Source: an uncultured Stenotrophomonas sp.
GTDB taxonomy: Bacteria; Pseudomonadota; Gammaproteobacteria; Xanthomonadales; Xanthomonadaceae
DNA length: 64,000 nucleotides
Direction of reading: 5' to 3'
Assembly (NCBI GenBank): GCA_913775725.1
Contig: CAJYNG010000020.1
Span: 124,001 to 188,000, forward strand
Made by a program: the position numbers and the translations under genes. Shown here in pieces: positions 44,759 through 55,000 of the stretch (within the stretch, counting starts at the first letter, position 1; every line of letters starts with the position of its first letter). The notes under the pieces were generated by a model that was not told where the DNA came from, made no database searches, and was given only the letters and a program-made list of their open reading frames with translations.

Positions 44759-45475
44759 ATGAAATTGATGGTCATCGGCGCCAGCAGGGGCCTCGGTCGG
44801 GCGTTCGTGGAAGGCCTGTGCAGTGCGGGCGACACCGTCATCGGCGTTTCGCGCAAGCGTCCACGCGATCTTGAATGCCCCGAGGATGTCACCCTGCAGT
44901 GGATCGAAGCCGATCTGTCCCAGCCCACCCTGGCTGCCAATCACATCGCAGCGCAGGCACCGGCCGATCTGGATGTGCTGATCCACAACCTGGGCATCTG
45001 GGAAGAGACCGCCTTCAGCGACGAGTACGCCTTCCTCGACGAGAGCGATGCCGCGCTTGCTCAACTGGTCGACGTCAACATCACCGCCACCCTGGTGCTG
45101 CTGCAGCGCCTGCTGCCGCGGGTGCTCGGCGCGCCACGCCCGCAGCTGGTGCTGACCGGCTCGACCTCGGCGCTGCCGCGCAGTGGCCGCCCGGAAGTGG
45201 CGTTCGGCGCATCCAAGTTCGCACTCAACGGCATCGCCGATGCACTGCGCGAGGGCTTCCGCGATCGCCGCCTGGCGGTGACCAGCCTGCAGCTGGGCTA
45301 CCTCAACACCGACGATGCACTGTCGGTGCCGGTTGCAGAGGCCGCAGCGCGCGGCGACGGCGAACGGGTGCCCGTACATGACGTCGTTGCGATGGTGCGC
45401 GCGCTGCTGCAGTTGTCACCGTCCGGCTTCGTGCGCGAACTGGTACTGCCGGCCATCGCCGACCCGCGCTACTGA
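44759..45475 (+). CDS. SDR-family protein lacking the catalytic Tyr
   Basis: 238 residues from ATG 44759 (AAGGAAG upstream). The cofactor motif MKLMVIGASRGLGRAFVEGL and the Ser block LVLTGSTSALP are present. The expected YX3K reads VAFGASKFAL, so Phe replaces the catalytic Tyr while the Lys remains (codon ttc). Acid-base catalysis of the usual SDR kind is therefore doubtful; it may bind a nucleotide as a sensor or use another residue. The layout otherwise resembles C-factor-like SDRs. The gene overlaps the convergent MFS gene by seven bases. Confidence 0.88.
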   Translation: MKLMVIGASRGLGRAFVEGLCSAGDTVIGVSRKRPRDLECPEDVTLQWIEADLSQPTLAANHIAAQAPADLDVLIHNLGIWEETAFSDEYAFLDESDAALAQLVDVNITATLVLLQRLLPRVLGAPRPQLVLTGSTSALPRSGRPEVAFGASKFALNGIADALREGFRDRRLAVTSLQLGYLNTDDALSVPVAEAAARGDGERVPVHDVVAMVRALLQLSPSGFVRELVLPAIADPRY

Positions 45476-46980
45476 CTACCGCTGCGCAGGCCAGGCTCAA
45501 CCTCTTCGCGCAACAGATACCCAAGCACGATGGCGGTCAGCACGGTCGCCATCGCCAGAACACACAGCTGGCCACGGACGGCCTCCAGGTACGCTTGGGC
45601 CAGCACCGTTCTCGAAACCCCGGGCAACGCCTCCACCGCTCCGCCAAGGTCGCCCATGGACAGCCTGTGCACCGCGGCACGGGCCACGTTGCCGGCCTCC
45701 AGCATCATGTTCCCTCCAATCCGGGCCGAGAGCATGATGCCGACAAGCGCGAGGGCAATGGAATCGCCTGCCAGTCGCATCGCATTGAAGATGCCAGCGG
45801 CCATGCCTGCCTGCTCTTTGCCGACCACGCTGACCGCCAGGCCATCCATGATCCCCCAGGGCAGGCCGATGCCGATTCCGATGACCAGCATCGGCATCCA
45901 GCGCACCGACGGGATCTGGAACACCTGCGCCAGCCATGCCAGCCCAAGGGCGCCGATCAGCAGGCCCGCACAGCACAGCGTCCGCGCCGGCATCCAGCGC
46001 AGCAGGTAACCGGCAACCAGGGGAACAACCAGCAAGGGTGCAGACAGTGCTGCCATCGCCAGTCCAGCCTCGGTGGGCCGCAGTCCTTCAACACCGATGA
46101 AGCCAGCCGGCAGCACGACCAGAAGGACGACGTAGGAGAACGCAGGGGCAGCGGCCAGAATCTGCACGCCAACAAAGCGCCGGTTGCGGAACAGCCCGAG
46201 ATCCAGCAAGGGTGTTCGATGGGAGCGTTCAACGGCAATGAACACGCCCAGCAACACCACCGGGAGCGCCAGCAGTATCAGCGTCTGCGGCTGCAACAGG
46301 CCACGTTCCGGCAGCACGATCATGGCGTAGGTGAGTGAGCCCAGCGCCAGCATGAAGGTGATGGCGCCCAGCCAATCCAGGCGTGGCGAACCGGCGTTTC
46401 TCGATTCGACGGATGACGTGGCGACCAGCGGTACGGTCAGGGCGGCCAGCAACGCAGGCAGGAAGAACACCCATTCCCAGCCCAGCGCATCGATCAACCC
46501 GCCTGCCAGCAGCGGACCGCCTGCGGCCCCTGCACCAAAGGTGGTGCCGATCAGGCTGAACACCCTGGCCCGCGCCTGGCCGTCGAACACCTGCGCCAAC
46601 GACGCCATCGCACCGGCAAACGCTGCCGACGCTGCCATCCCCTGAAGCAGTCGCAGGGCATTGATCCACGCCACATTGGGCATCAAGGGAATCAGGCCGG
46701 TGACAAGCGCAAACAACGCGCCGCCCAGAATCCAGATCCGGCGCCTGCCATGCAGATCGGCCAGCCCACCGGCCACCAGCGTGGTGCAGCCGTAGGTCAA
46801 CAGGTAGGCGTTGATGATCCAGGACAACGCCGCCGGGGAACCGCCCAGTGCCTCCCGGATGGCAGGAATGCCCACGGCGGGGCTGGCAATGCTCAAGGGA
46901 ATGGTGAGCGCCGTCAGACAGCCCGCCAGCACCACGCCAAAGCGTGATGATCCGGCCGTCTCAGCAGAGGCAACAGACAT
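45469..46980 (-). CDS. MFS drug/metabolite transporter, DHA2-like (14 TM)
   Basis: 503 residues with about 14 hydrophobic segments. Motif A is GGLADLHGRRRIWILGGALFAL, and the antiporter-type motif C is visible in LIGTTFGAGAAGGPLLAGGLIDALGWEWVFFL. The first helix ends SIASPAVGIPAIREALG. Proteins of this subfamily exchange drugs or metabolites for protons. It is divergent from the LysR gene at 47101, which probably controls it. There is no membrane-fusion or outer-membrane partner nearby, so it acts at the inner membrane alone. Confidence 0.92.
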   Translation of the reverse strand: MSVASAETAGSSRFGVVLAGCLTALTIPLSIASPAVGIPAIREALGGSPAALSWIINAYLLTYGCTTLVAGGLADLHGRRRIWILGGALFALVTGLIPLMPNVAWINALRLLQGMAASAAFAGAMASLAQVFDGQARARVFSLIGTTFGAGAAGGPLLAGGLIDALGWEWVFFLPALLAALTVPLVATSSVESRNAGSPRLDWLGAITFMLALGSLTYAMIVLPERGLLQPQTLILLALPVVLLGVFIAVERSHRTPLLDLGLFRNRRFVGVQILAAAPAFSYVVLLVVLPAGFIGVEGLRPTEAGLAMAALSAPLLVVPLVAGYLLRWMPARTLCCAGLLIGALGLAWLAQVFQIPSVRWMPMLVIGIGIGLPWGIMDGLAVSVVGKEQAGMAAGIFNAMRLAGDSIALALVGIMLSARIGGNMMLEAGNVARAAVHRLSMGDLGGAVEALPGVSRTVLAQAYLEAVRGQLCVLAMATVLTAIVLGYLLREEVEPGLRSGSQ

Positions 46981-47071
46981 GTCGATGAAGCTCCAGCGTG
47001 GCCAAGCGCCACCGCATTGATGCTATCGACGACGCTATTGTGGAAAAATCCTTCATTCGGTCCATGCTTTA

Positions 47072-47087
47072 ATGACACAAACGTCAT
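47072..47087. promoter_or_regulatory. Candidate LysR binding site
   Basis: ATGAC (47072-47076) and GTCAT (47083-47087) form an inverted repeat with a 6-base spacer, 13 bases upstream of the LysR start codon and in the MFS/LysR divergent region. Dyads of this size are usual for LysR-type regulators. Confidence 0.55.
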
Positions 47088-47100
47088 CAATGGCCACGTC

Positions 47101-48003
47101 ATGGACAGCTTTGCCGGTCTCAGCCTCTTCGTTCTGGTTGCCGAGGCACGCAGCTTCGCGGCCGCAGCACGACAGCGTGGCATCACCCCTTCGGCCGCAA
47201 GCAAGACCATCGCCCGGCTGGAAGAGCGCCTGGGCGCCCGCCTGCTGAATCGCAATACCCGCAGTGTCAGCCTCACTGCCGAAGGTGAGCAGTTCCTTGA
47301 ACGCTGCCGTCGCATCATGCTCGAGGTTGCTGCGGCGGAGCGCGAACTGACCGACGCCCACGCCGCGCCCAGCGGTCGCCTGAAGGTCAGTCTTCCACTC
47401 GCCAGCGGGCTGATGCTGCCGGTGCTTTCAGCGTTTGCGCACCGCTTCCCCGCCATCGAACTCGACCTGCACTTCAGCGACCGCCTGGTCGATGTCATCG
47501 AGGAAGGCTTCGACGCGGTTGTCCGCACCGGCAGCCCCGCCGACTCCCGGCTGCACGGCCGCAACCTCGGCAGCACCCGGCTGCTGTGCGTGGGTGCCCC
47601 TGCGTACTTCGCCCAGCGCGGCACGCCGCAGCACCCGGATGACCTGAGCGGCCACGCCTGCCTTCTCCATCGCTTTCCCGGCACCGGCCTGCTCGAACGC
47701 TGGCCACTGCCCGTGCAGCAGGGAGGCTCTGAGACGCGGCTGACTGCCGCAATGACCGCCAATCATCTTGAGACGATCCTGCACATGGCCATCGATGGCC
47801 ATGGCATTGCGTGCCTGCCCGACTTCGCCACGCGTGATGCGCTGGACCGCGGTGCGCTCGTCAGCGTTCTGGACCCATGGAGCACCGAGCGAAGCACCTT
47901 CTGGGCCCTCTGGCCAAGCCATCGCCATCAGCAGCCACGTGTACGCGTGTTCGTGGATTTCATGGCCGAACACCTGCTGCCCGAACGCAGCCAGTGCAAT
48001 TGA
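47101..48003 (+). CDS. LysR family transcriptional regulator
   Basis: 300 residues from ATG 47101. N-terminal winged HTH: LSLFVLVAEARSFAAAARQRGITPSAASKTIARLEERLGARLLNRNTRSVSLTAEGEQF, of the AaeR/PerR-like branch with the T-at-SR(S/T) start. The C-terminal substrate domain (GRLKVSLPLASGLMLPVLSAFAHRFPAIELDLHFSD) is standard. The in-frame region from 47017 lacks homology. It most likely regulates the divergent MFS gene in response to that transporter's substrate. Confidence 0.92.
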   Translation: MDSFAGLSLFVLVAEARSFAAAARQRGITPSAASKTIARLEERLGARLLNRNTRSVSLTAEGEQFLERCRRIMLEVAAAERELTDAHAAPSGRLKVSLPLASGLMLPVLSAFAHRFPAIELDLHFSDRLVDVIEEGFDAVVRTGSPADSRLHGRNLGSTRLLCVGAPAYFAQRGTPQHPDDLSGHACLLHRFPGTGLLERWPLPVQQGGSETRLTAAMTANHLETILHMAIDGHGIACLPDFATRDALDRGALVSVLDPWSTERSTFWALWPSHRHQQPRVRVFVDFMAEHLLPERSQCN

Positions 48004-48066
48004 ACCTGCGCCCTGCTGCGACTACGCTGCGGGTCACTGGCCGTCGGTCACAGGCGGGAACCTGCT

Positions 48067-50013
48067 ATGGATGCGCTTTCACGGGTCTCGGCCCAGGTCC
48101 TGGACAGCGCCCTGCCCAGCCTGCCGCTGTACCTGCTGCAGGCCACAGCGGTCATCGGCATGATCGGCGTGCTGCTGATCGCCACCCGCCGCGCCGGCCA
48201 TGCCATTGAAGGCCGCCGGCTGTACGTGGGCGTGGCGCTGGGCCTGATCTACCTGTTCAACGCCTGGTTCGTGGCCCGCTACACCCAGGGCGTGGTCAAG
48301 CTACACCTCGGTTTCGACATCCTGCTGGTCAGTGGCCTGCTCGGCGGCTGGCGCGGTGGCCTGGCCTGCCTGGGCGCAAGCCTGCTGGCCCGCTACCAGT
48401 TCGTCGGCACCCAGTACTTCCTACCGGCCGGCCTCGAGGCCACGCTGCAGATGCTGGCCGGTGTCTGGCTGCGCAGGCGCCTGCACCCGCGCATGCTCAA
48501 TGAACTCTCGCTGCGCATGATCCTGCAGGCCTGGGGCGTGCGTATCGTCGTCACTGCGTTGGGCCTGGCACTGGGCGTAGCAATCATCGGCGCCAATCAG
48601 CTGCCCGTGGAGGAGTTGGCAATCCAGCGCCTGCTGGCACTGCCGCTATCACTGCTGATGCTGGGCGCAGTGTTTGCACTGGTCTACAACGATGCGCAGA
48701 TCGATGCACAGCGTCAGCGCGAGCACGCCTGGCTGCGCATCGATCCGATCAGTGGCCTGCCCAACATGCGTGCGCTCGGCGAGCGCCTGCAGCACTACTG
48801 GCGCGACAACGACCGCATCGGCAAGGCTTGCCTGATCGTGGCCGAGATGGGCAACCTGCGCGATCTGCGCCTGCGCTATGGCCCGCTGCAGGACAACGGC
48901 CTGTGGCAGCGCGACAGCACCGAAGAGGTGCATCGGTTGCTGCCCTCGCTGCCGGCCGGGCAACTGGAGATCTACCAGTTCGGCGATGCCGCGCTGGCGA
49001 TCCTGGTGCGCGACCTGACCTTGTCCGAACTGCGCACGCAACCGCAGATCACCGAGCTGGCCAGCAACCTGGCCGATCGGGTCGGCCGCGATTGGCCCGG
49101 CTTCCGGCCGCTGTTCCGCTGTGCCGTGGTCGAACTGAAGCCACCGGCCACTGCAGACGATGGCCATCTGCCTTTCCGGGCAATCACCGTGGCATTGAGT
49201 GCGATCGAATCGGGCGTGGTGTTCTTCGACGACCCGATCCAGCGCGACAGCGAGATCGACGCCCTGATTGAAGTCACCCTTGATCGCTGGCTGCAGCAGG
49301 GCGACGCACCGCTGTGCTACCAGCCCAAGCATCGCCTGCAGGATCGTCAACTGGTCGGCGCAGAAGCACTGCTGCGCATGCGCGACGGCGAGGGCCGGCT
49401 GATCGCGCCGATGCGGGTGATCTCGCTGTTGCGCCGGCAGGGGCGGCTGGCCGAACTGGAATGGGCCACGCTGCAGTCGGCCATCCACTTCCTGCAGCAG
49501 TGCCGACGCGATGGCACGGAACTTAAAATCGCCGTGAACGTTTCGGCTGAGTCATTGCGCCTGCCCGACTTCGGCCTGCGCCTGCAGGAACTGCTGGCAC
49601 TGCACGATGTGCCTGGCGTGATGCTGCGCCTGGAGATCGTCGAATGGACCGAGATCGTCGAGCGCGACGTGGTCGATGCCAACATCGCACAGCTGCTGGC
49701 GGCGGAGGTCACGTTGTCACTGGATGATTTCGGTGCCGGCTATTCAACCCTGATCCTGCTCTCGCAGCTGGCCATCGCCGAGGTCAAGATCGAGCAGGCC
49801 CTGATCGCCACGCTGTCCGACGCCAAGTCGCAGTCGATCGTGCGCTTCATCGTCGAAGTCGCGCACCGCTGCGGTGCGATCGTGGTGGCCGAAGGTACCG
49901 AAACCCTGGCGCAGGAGCAGCAGCTGCGCGCACTGGGTGTGGATGTCGGCCAGGGCTATCTGTACTCGGCGGCGCTGCCAGCCGACGAGTTCCGCCGCTT
50001 CGCCGCCAGCTAG
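48067..50013 (+). CDS. Membrane GGDEF (degenerate)/EAL cyclic-di-GMP protein
   Basis: 648 residues. Residues 1-215 hold about six membrane segments resembling the LytS-type 5TM sensor (GFDILLVSGLLGGWRGGLACLGASLLARYQFVGTQYFLPAGLEATLQMLAG). A GGDEF-derived domain follows (IDPISGLPNMRALGERL), but its active site is lost; VAEMGNL stands where a GGDEF-fold strand is expected. The C-terminal EAL domain has VGAEALLRM, AVNVSAESL, SLDDFGAGYSTL, EVKIEQALI and VVAEGTETLAQEQQLRALGVDVGQGYLYS. Most catalytic positions are kept, so it is probably a c-di-GMP phosphodiesterase. It shares a CTAG stop with the convergent TetR gene. Confidence 0.9.
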   Translation: MDALSRVSAQVLDSALPSLPLYLLQATAVIGMIGVLLIATRRAGHAIEGRRLYVGVALGLIYLFNAWFVARYTQGVVKLHLGFDILLVSGLLGGWRGGLACLGASLLARYQFVGTQYFLPAGLEATLQMLAGVWLRRRLHPRMLNELSLRMILQAWGVRIVVTALGLALGVAIIGANQLPVEELAIQRLLALPLSLLMLGAVFALVYNDAQIDAQRQREHAWLRIDPISGLPNMRALGERLQHYWRDNDRIGKACLIVAEMGNLRDLRLRYGPLQDNGLWQRDSTEEVHRLLPSLPAGQLEIYQFGDAALAILVRDLTLSELRTQPQITELASNLADRVGRDWPGFRPLFRCAVVELKPPATADDGHLPFRAITVALSAIESGVVFFDDPIQRDSEIDALIEVTLDRWLQQGDAPLCYQPKHRLQDRQLVGAEALLRMRDGEGRLIAPMRVISLLRRQGRLAELEWATLQSAIHFLQQCRRDGTELKIAVNVSAESLRLPDFGLRLQELLALHDVPGVMLRLEIVEWTEIVERDVVDANIAQLLAAEVTLSLDDFGAGYSTLILLSQLAIAEVKIEQALIATLSDAKSQSIVRFIVEVAHRCGAIVVAEGTETLAQEQQLRALGVDVGQGYLYSAALPADEFRRFAAS

Positions 50014-50621
50014 ACCGCGTAGAAACCCAGGAACATCGCCACCGCCGATTCGGCCACGCGTGCACGCTCCTGTGCGTTCAACGGCGCCTGCCCCATCGTC
50101 ACCTGTGGCCAGAACGCGAAGCTCTTCACCAACCCATGCAGCTGGTGGCCGGCGAACTCCGGATCGACCTCGCGCAGCCGGCCATCGGCGATTGCTGCAC
50201 GGATCCACGCACTCTCGCCGCTTTCCTTTTCGCCCATGCGGCAGACGATGGCCTGCGCGCGCTCCGGCGAATGAATGATCTCGGCCATCGCCACCCGCGC
50301 CAGGTCAATGAAGTTGGCATCGCTGAGCAGTTCCAGCTTCTGGCCCAGCAACTGCAACAGCTGCGCCTGCAGCGACTGGTCGGCGCGGTACGGCAATGCA
50401 TCGCTGGCCACGCTGCGTTCCCACAGCTCCTCCAGGATCATCGAGAACAACGCTTCCTTGCTCGGAAAGTGGTTGTAGACGGTGCGCTTGGAGACCCCGG
50501 CCGCCTCGGCGATGCGGTCCATGCTGGTCGCCTCGTAGCCCGAGGCACGGAACTCCTCCACCGCCGCGCGCACGATGGCGTCGCGTTTACGGTCGGTCAG
50601 GCGTTGCGGGGCACGGGGCAT
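50010..50621 (-). CDS. TetR family transcriptional regulator
   Basis: 203 residues. HTH: IVRAAVEEFRASGYEATSMDRIAEAAGVSKRTVYNHFPSKEALFSMIL. The C-terminal domain (AQLLQLLGQKLELLSDANFIDLARVAMAEII) is of the TetR_C AcrR-like kind; ligand unknown. It is divergent from the metallo-hydrolase gene at 50726, and two palindromic sites lie between them, so it probably represses that gene and itself. The stop codon shares a CTAG with the GGDEF/EAL gene on the other strand. Confidence 0.93.
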   Translation of the reverse strand: MPRAPQRLTDRKRDAIVRAAVEEFRASGYEATSMDRIAEAAGVSKRTVYNHFPSKEALFSMILEELWERSVASDALPYRADQSLQAQLLQLLGQKLELLSDANFIDLARVAMAEIIHSPERAQAIVCRMGEKESGESAWIRAAIADGRLREVDPEFAGHQLHGLVKSFAFWPQVTMGQAPLNAQERARVAESAVAMFLGFYAV

Positions 50622-50657
50622 GGCGGAAACCGGATAACTGAATGGATTTCACCATTT

Positions 50658-50708
50658 TACACCCGGCAGTGTACTTTTGAAAAACACGAAACTACACTGT
50701 GCAGTGTA
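50658..50708. promoter_or_regulatory. Two TetR operator candidates, TACAC...GTGTA
   Basis: Site 1 is 50658-50673 (TACAC, six bases, GTGTA). Site 2 is 50693-50708, TACACTG-TG-CAGTGTA with 7-base arms. Their centres are 35 bases apart. Both carry the same half-site GCAGTGTA and lie between the TetR and metallo-hydrolase starts. Confidence 0.8.
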
Positions 50709-50725
50709 CCCAGCGGACGTCACCC

Positions 50726-51802
50726 ATGAAGCGCCTGCTCCTTGTCCTTTTGCTTGGAATCCTCGCTGTGACCGCCTATACCTTCTGCAAGTCCTGGTCC
50801 CTCCCCGACTTCCCCGATTCGCCGCAGTACCGCGACGGCAAGTTCCGCAATGCCCTGCCCCGTCCGGCGATGGGCCTGCGCGACGGTGCGGAGATCTGGT
50901 GGACGTTCCTGTTCAACAAGCCCAAGGGCACCGTCCCGGCCCACCCCATTCCGGTGCTGCCGCTGGACCGCGCCACCCTGGATGCCGCGCCGGACCGCAG
51001 CCTGTTCCGGCTGGGGCACTCCACGATCCTGCTGAAGCTGCGCGGCCAGTACTGGCTGACCGACCCGGTCTTCTCCGAGCGCGCCTCGCCGGTGCAGTGG
51101 ATGGGCCCGGCCCGCTTCCACGCACCGCCGATCAGCATCGAAGAGCTGCCGCCGATCGCGGGCGTGATCCTCTCGCACAACCACTACGACCACCTGGACC
51201 ATGCCGCGGTGATGCAGCTGGCCGGCAAGACCGCGCGCTTCATCGCCCCGCTCGGCGTCGGCGACCAGCTGATTGCCTGGGGTGTGGATGCCAGCAAGGT
51301 CGAGCAGCTGGACTGGTGGCAATCCACCGAAGCCAACGGCCTGCGCCTGACCGCGACCCCGGGCCAGCATTTCTCTGGCCGCGGACTGGGCGACAGCGAC
51401 CGCAGCCTGTGGGCGTCGTGGGTGATCCAGGACGGTGACTTCCGCATTTTCTTCAGCGGCGACACCGGCTACTTCGAGGGCTTCAAGGCCATCGGTGAGA
51501 AATACGGTCCGTTCGATCTGACCATGATCGAGACCGGCGCCTATGATCCGCGCTGGGCATTCGTGCACATGCAGCCAGAACAGACGCTACAGGCGCACCT
51601 GGACCTGCGCGGCAAGTGGCTGCTGCCGATCCACAACGGCACCTTCGACCTGGCCCTGCACGCATGGCAGCAGCCGTTCGAGCGCATCACCGCATTGGCG
51701 GCCGCAAAGAATGTGCCGGTGGCCACGCCGATGATGGGCGAAGCACTGGACATGCAGGCGCCACAGGCGGGTACGCGCTGGTGGGAGACGGTGGAGCTGT
51801 AA
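50726..51802 (+). CDS. MBL-fold metallo-hydrolase (UlaG/NAPE-PLD-like) with N-terminal anchor
   Basis: 358 residues from ATG 50726. A hydrophobic N-terminus (RLLLVLLLGILAVTAYTF) gives a membrane anchor or signal. The metal-binding motif is VILSHNHYDHLD, with LGHSTILLKLRGQYWLTDPVF before it, FSGDTGYFEGFKAIG, and a final His in LLPIHNGTFDLALH. This layout matches the Lactamase_B_2 group that includes NAPE-phospholipase D and UlaG, whose members hydrolyse phosphodiester or lactone substrates. Regulated by the divergent TetR through two operator candidates. Confidence 0.92.
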   Translation: MKRLLLVLLLGILAVTAYTFCKSWSLPDFPDSPQYRDGKFRNALPRPAMGLRDGAEIWWTFLFNKPKGTVPAHPIPVLPLDRATLDAAPDRSLFRLGHSTILLKLRGQYWLTDPVFSERASPVQWMGPARFHAPPISIEELPPIAGVILSHNHYDHLDHAAVMQLAGKTARFIAPLGVGDQLIAWGVDASKVEQLDWWQSTEANGLRLTATPGQHFSGRGLGDSDRSLWASWVIQDGDFRIFFSGDTGYFEGFKAIGEKYGPFDLTMIETGAYDPRWAFVHMQPEQTLQAHLDLRGKWLLPIHNGTFDLALHAWQQPFERITALAAAKNVPVATPMMGEALDMQAPQAGTRWWETVEL

Positions 51803-51837
51803 CCGGCGTGACGGGGCGCCATGGATCCGAAGGCCCT

Positions 51838-51901
51838 GTAGAGCCGAGCCATGCTCGGCTGCGGCTACCCGAACGGCAGCCGAGCGTAGGCTCGGCTCTA
51901 C
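51838..51901. repeat. SMAG (GTAG) repeat, inverted pair
   Basis: Hairpin GTAGAGCCGAGCCATGCTCG... starts at 51838, and its inverse at 51878-51901 ends GGCTCGGCTCTAC. It follows the metallo-hydrolase gene, where it could act as a transcript end or mRNA stabiliser. Confidence 0.9.
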
Positions 51902-51930
51902 ACAGAAACGGCCCGCGCTGCAGCGCGTCA

Positions 51931-51944
51931 TGTAACCGATTACA
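51931..51944. promoter_or_regulatory. LacI-family operator candidate
   Basis: TGTAACCGATTACA: arms TGTAA and TTACA around a CCGA centre, 57 bases upstream of the glycosidase-like gene. The central CG and the arm sequence are typical of LacI/GalR-family operators of sugar genes. No LacI regulator gene is in the window. Confidence 0.7.
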
Positions 51945-52000
51945 TCCCTTGCTAGCGTAGCGCTCGCCCGATTCCGGTCGAACCTGCGAGGCTGTCCGTA

Positions 52001-55000
52001 ATGACGTTGCGCGCCGAACGCTCCAAGGTCTCCACACCGCTTTTCCCGTTGCGCCCTGCCACTGCCCTGCTGTTGGCCGCCCTGGCCTCCAGCGCACAGG
52101 CACAGACCCTCCCCCCGCGCAGCCAATGGCAGGCCAGCAGTTCCTCGCAGCAGGTACCGGCGATGGCGATCAGCCACCTCATCGACGGCGACCCGAAGAC
52201 CGTGACCGGCGGCGCCTTCAGCCCCGGCCACTGGTTCCAGATCGACTTGGGCGCGCCCACCCTGCTGGCCGGCGCGCGCCTCACCTGGGATGTATCGAAC
52301 CCGGAAGGCTATTCACTGCAGACCTCACTGGATGGCACGCAGTGGCAGACCGCGTACACGATGGCCGATTCACTGGGCGATGTGGAAACGCTGTACTTCG
52401 CACCGCGGCAGGCGCGCTACCTGCGGCTGGCCAGCCCGCAGCGCACCTCCGATTGGGGCGTTTCGATCTTCGAGATGGAACCGCTGGACAGCACGCTCAG
52501 TGCACGCATTGGCGGTGTGGATGCAGCGCAGGCAGCAGCGCTCTGGCAAGGCGGCAGTCCGGTCGCCCTGCCGGCCGGGCGAGGCGGCAGCCACACGCTT
52601 GAAGTCACCCTGCCTCGTGCACAGTCCACGGCCGGCCTGGTCGTGGAATGGGCCGCTGGCGCACGCGGTGCGGCCCGCCTGCAGGCACAGGACGCCCAAG
52701 GCCGCTGGCAGGAACTGGCCCACGATGCGCAGGCAGCAGATCACGAGCAGAGCTGGCTCGCGGCCGATACCGCGCAATCCGTGCGCGCATTCCGCCTGAG
52801 CGTGGATGGTTCTGCACCAAAGGTGGCACGACTGCGCCTGCTGGGCCCGAAAGCCGTGATGACACCGATGAAGCAGTATCAGATCGTCGCCAGCGGCGCG
52901 CAGCGCGCGTTGTTCCCGGCGTCGCTGCAGATGCAGCAGACCTATTGGACAGCCGTCGGTGTGCACGCAGGACGACAGAAATCGATCTTTGACGAGTACG
53001 GCAATCTGGAAGCCTTCAAGGGCGCGCCACTGGTGCAGCCAATCTGGCGAAGTGCTGACGGGCGCGTCGCTGGCGCGGCAGAACAGCCGATACAGCACGC
53101 GTTGCAGGATGGCTGGAAGCCGATGCCCTCCGCCACGTGGTCACCGCAACCCGGCCTGGAGTTGCGCAGTGAAGTGTTCGCCATCGAGCGCAATGGCCAG
53201 CCGGTGACCTTCCTCCGCCATCGCCTGCACAACACCGGAAAGACCCGCATCGACGGCACGCTCAGCCTGGTCGTGCGCCCGATGCAGATGAATCCACCGT
53301 GGCAGAACGGCGGGCTGTCACCCATCCGCGATGTGGCGATCGATGGACAGGCCGTGCGCATCAACGGGCGCACGCTGCTGCAGTCGCTCACGCCGGTGGT
53401 AGCGTCCGGCGCGGCGGCCTTCGGCAAGGATGGTGCAGCGGAAATCACCGCGACCCTCGCTGCCGGCCAACTGCCCTCCACACAACAGGCACGTGATGAC
53501 CAGGGTCTTGCCTCGGCTGCGTTGAACTACCGCGTGTCACTGGCACCGGGAACCAGCGATGCCGTGGTGGTCGCGTTCCCGTTGGGCACCGCCGCCACCG
53601 ACGCCAATGGCGTTCTGCCCGAAGCGCCTGCGCTGGATCTGGCCAGACTGCCCCGCGATGCCAATACGGCATTCGATTCCCTGGCCACGCAGGCCTCCGC
53701 GGACTGGCAGGCGCGCCTGGGCCAGGTCGGCCTGCGCCTGCCCGATCCCTCGCTGGTCGACATGCTGCGCGCGCAGGCCGCCTACATGCTGATCAACCAG
53801 ACCGGCCCGGCGATGCAGCCCGGCCCGCGCAACTACAACCGCTCCTTCATCCGCGACGGCATGGCCACCTCGGCGGTGCTGCTGCGCATGGGCGAAGCCC
53901 GCGTCGCGCGCGACTACCTGGCCTGGTACAGCGAACACGGCGTGCATGCCAACGGTCTGGTCTCGCCCATCCTCAACGACGATGGCAGCGTCAACACCGG
54001 CTTTGGTTCGGACATCGAGTACGACAGCCAAGGACAGTACGTGGCGCTGGTGGCCGACGTTGCACGCCTTGATGGTGGACCGGAATCGGTGCGTGACTAC
54101 CTGCCGAAAGTGAAAGCCGCGCTGCACTTCCTGCAGGAGCTGCGCGAACGCACGCTGGTGCCCGGCTACAAGGCCGACCAGCCATCGCCGGAGCGCTTCG
54201 CCGGCATCCTTGCACCGTCGATCAGCCATGAGGGCTATCCGTCGCCTACCCACAGCTACTGGGATGACTACTGGGGCCTGAAGGGGTGGCGCGACGGCGC
54301 ATGGTTGGCCGACGCACTGGGTGACCACGAGACTGCTGCCTGGGCGCGTGAGCAATACAAGCTGCTCTACGACGCGCTGCACGCCTCGATCCGGGCGACG
54401 ATGGCGTGGAAGGGCATCGACTTCATTCCCTCCTCAGCTGATCTGGGCGATGGCGACCCGACCGGTGTATCGATCGCGCTGGACCCCACCGGTGCGCAGA
54501 GCGTGCTGCCCGCCGAGGCACTGCGGACCACCTTCGCGCGTTATCTGGACGATGTACGCAAGCGCAGCCAGCCAGGCGCACTGTACGCCTACACGCCGTA
54601 TGAGATCCGCAACGTGCTCAGCTATGTGCACCTGGGCCAACCACAGGCAGCCGATGAGCTGCTGCAGGGGCTGCTGCATGACCGGCGCCCGCTCGAGTGG
54701 CAGGTGCTGGCCGAGGTCGTGCACTCGCGCCTGCGTTTCCCACGCTACCTCGGTGACATGCCGCACACCTGGATCGGCGCCGAGTACGGTCGCACGCTGT
54801 TCGGCATGCTGATGCGTGAAGACGATGATGCCCTCTCACTGCTGCCGGGCACGCCGCCCTCGTGGGTGGCAGGCGATGGATTGGCGGTGGAGCGGTTGCC
54901 GACAGCGTATGGCACGTTGCAGATGCAGGCGCGGCAACGCGACGGCGTGCTGACGGTGGCGCTTGGTGAGGGGCTGCGCGGCGGGACGGTGGTGAAGGTC

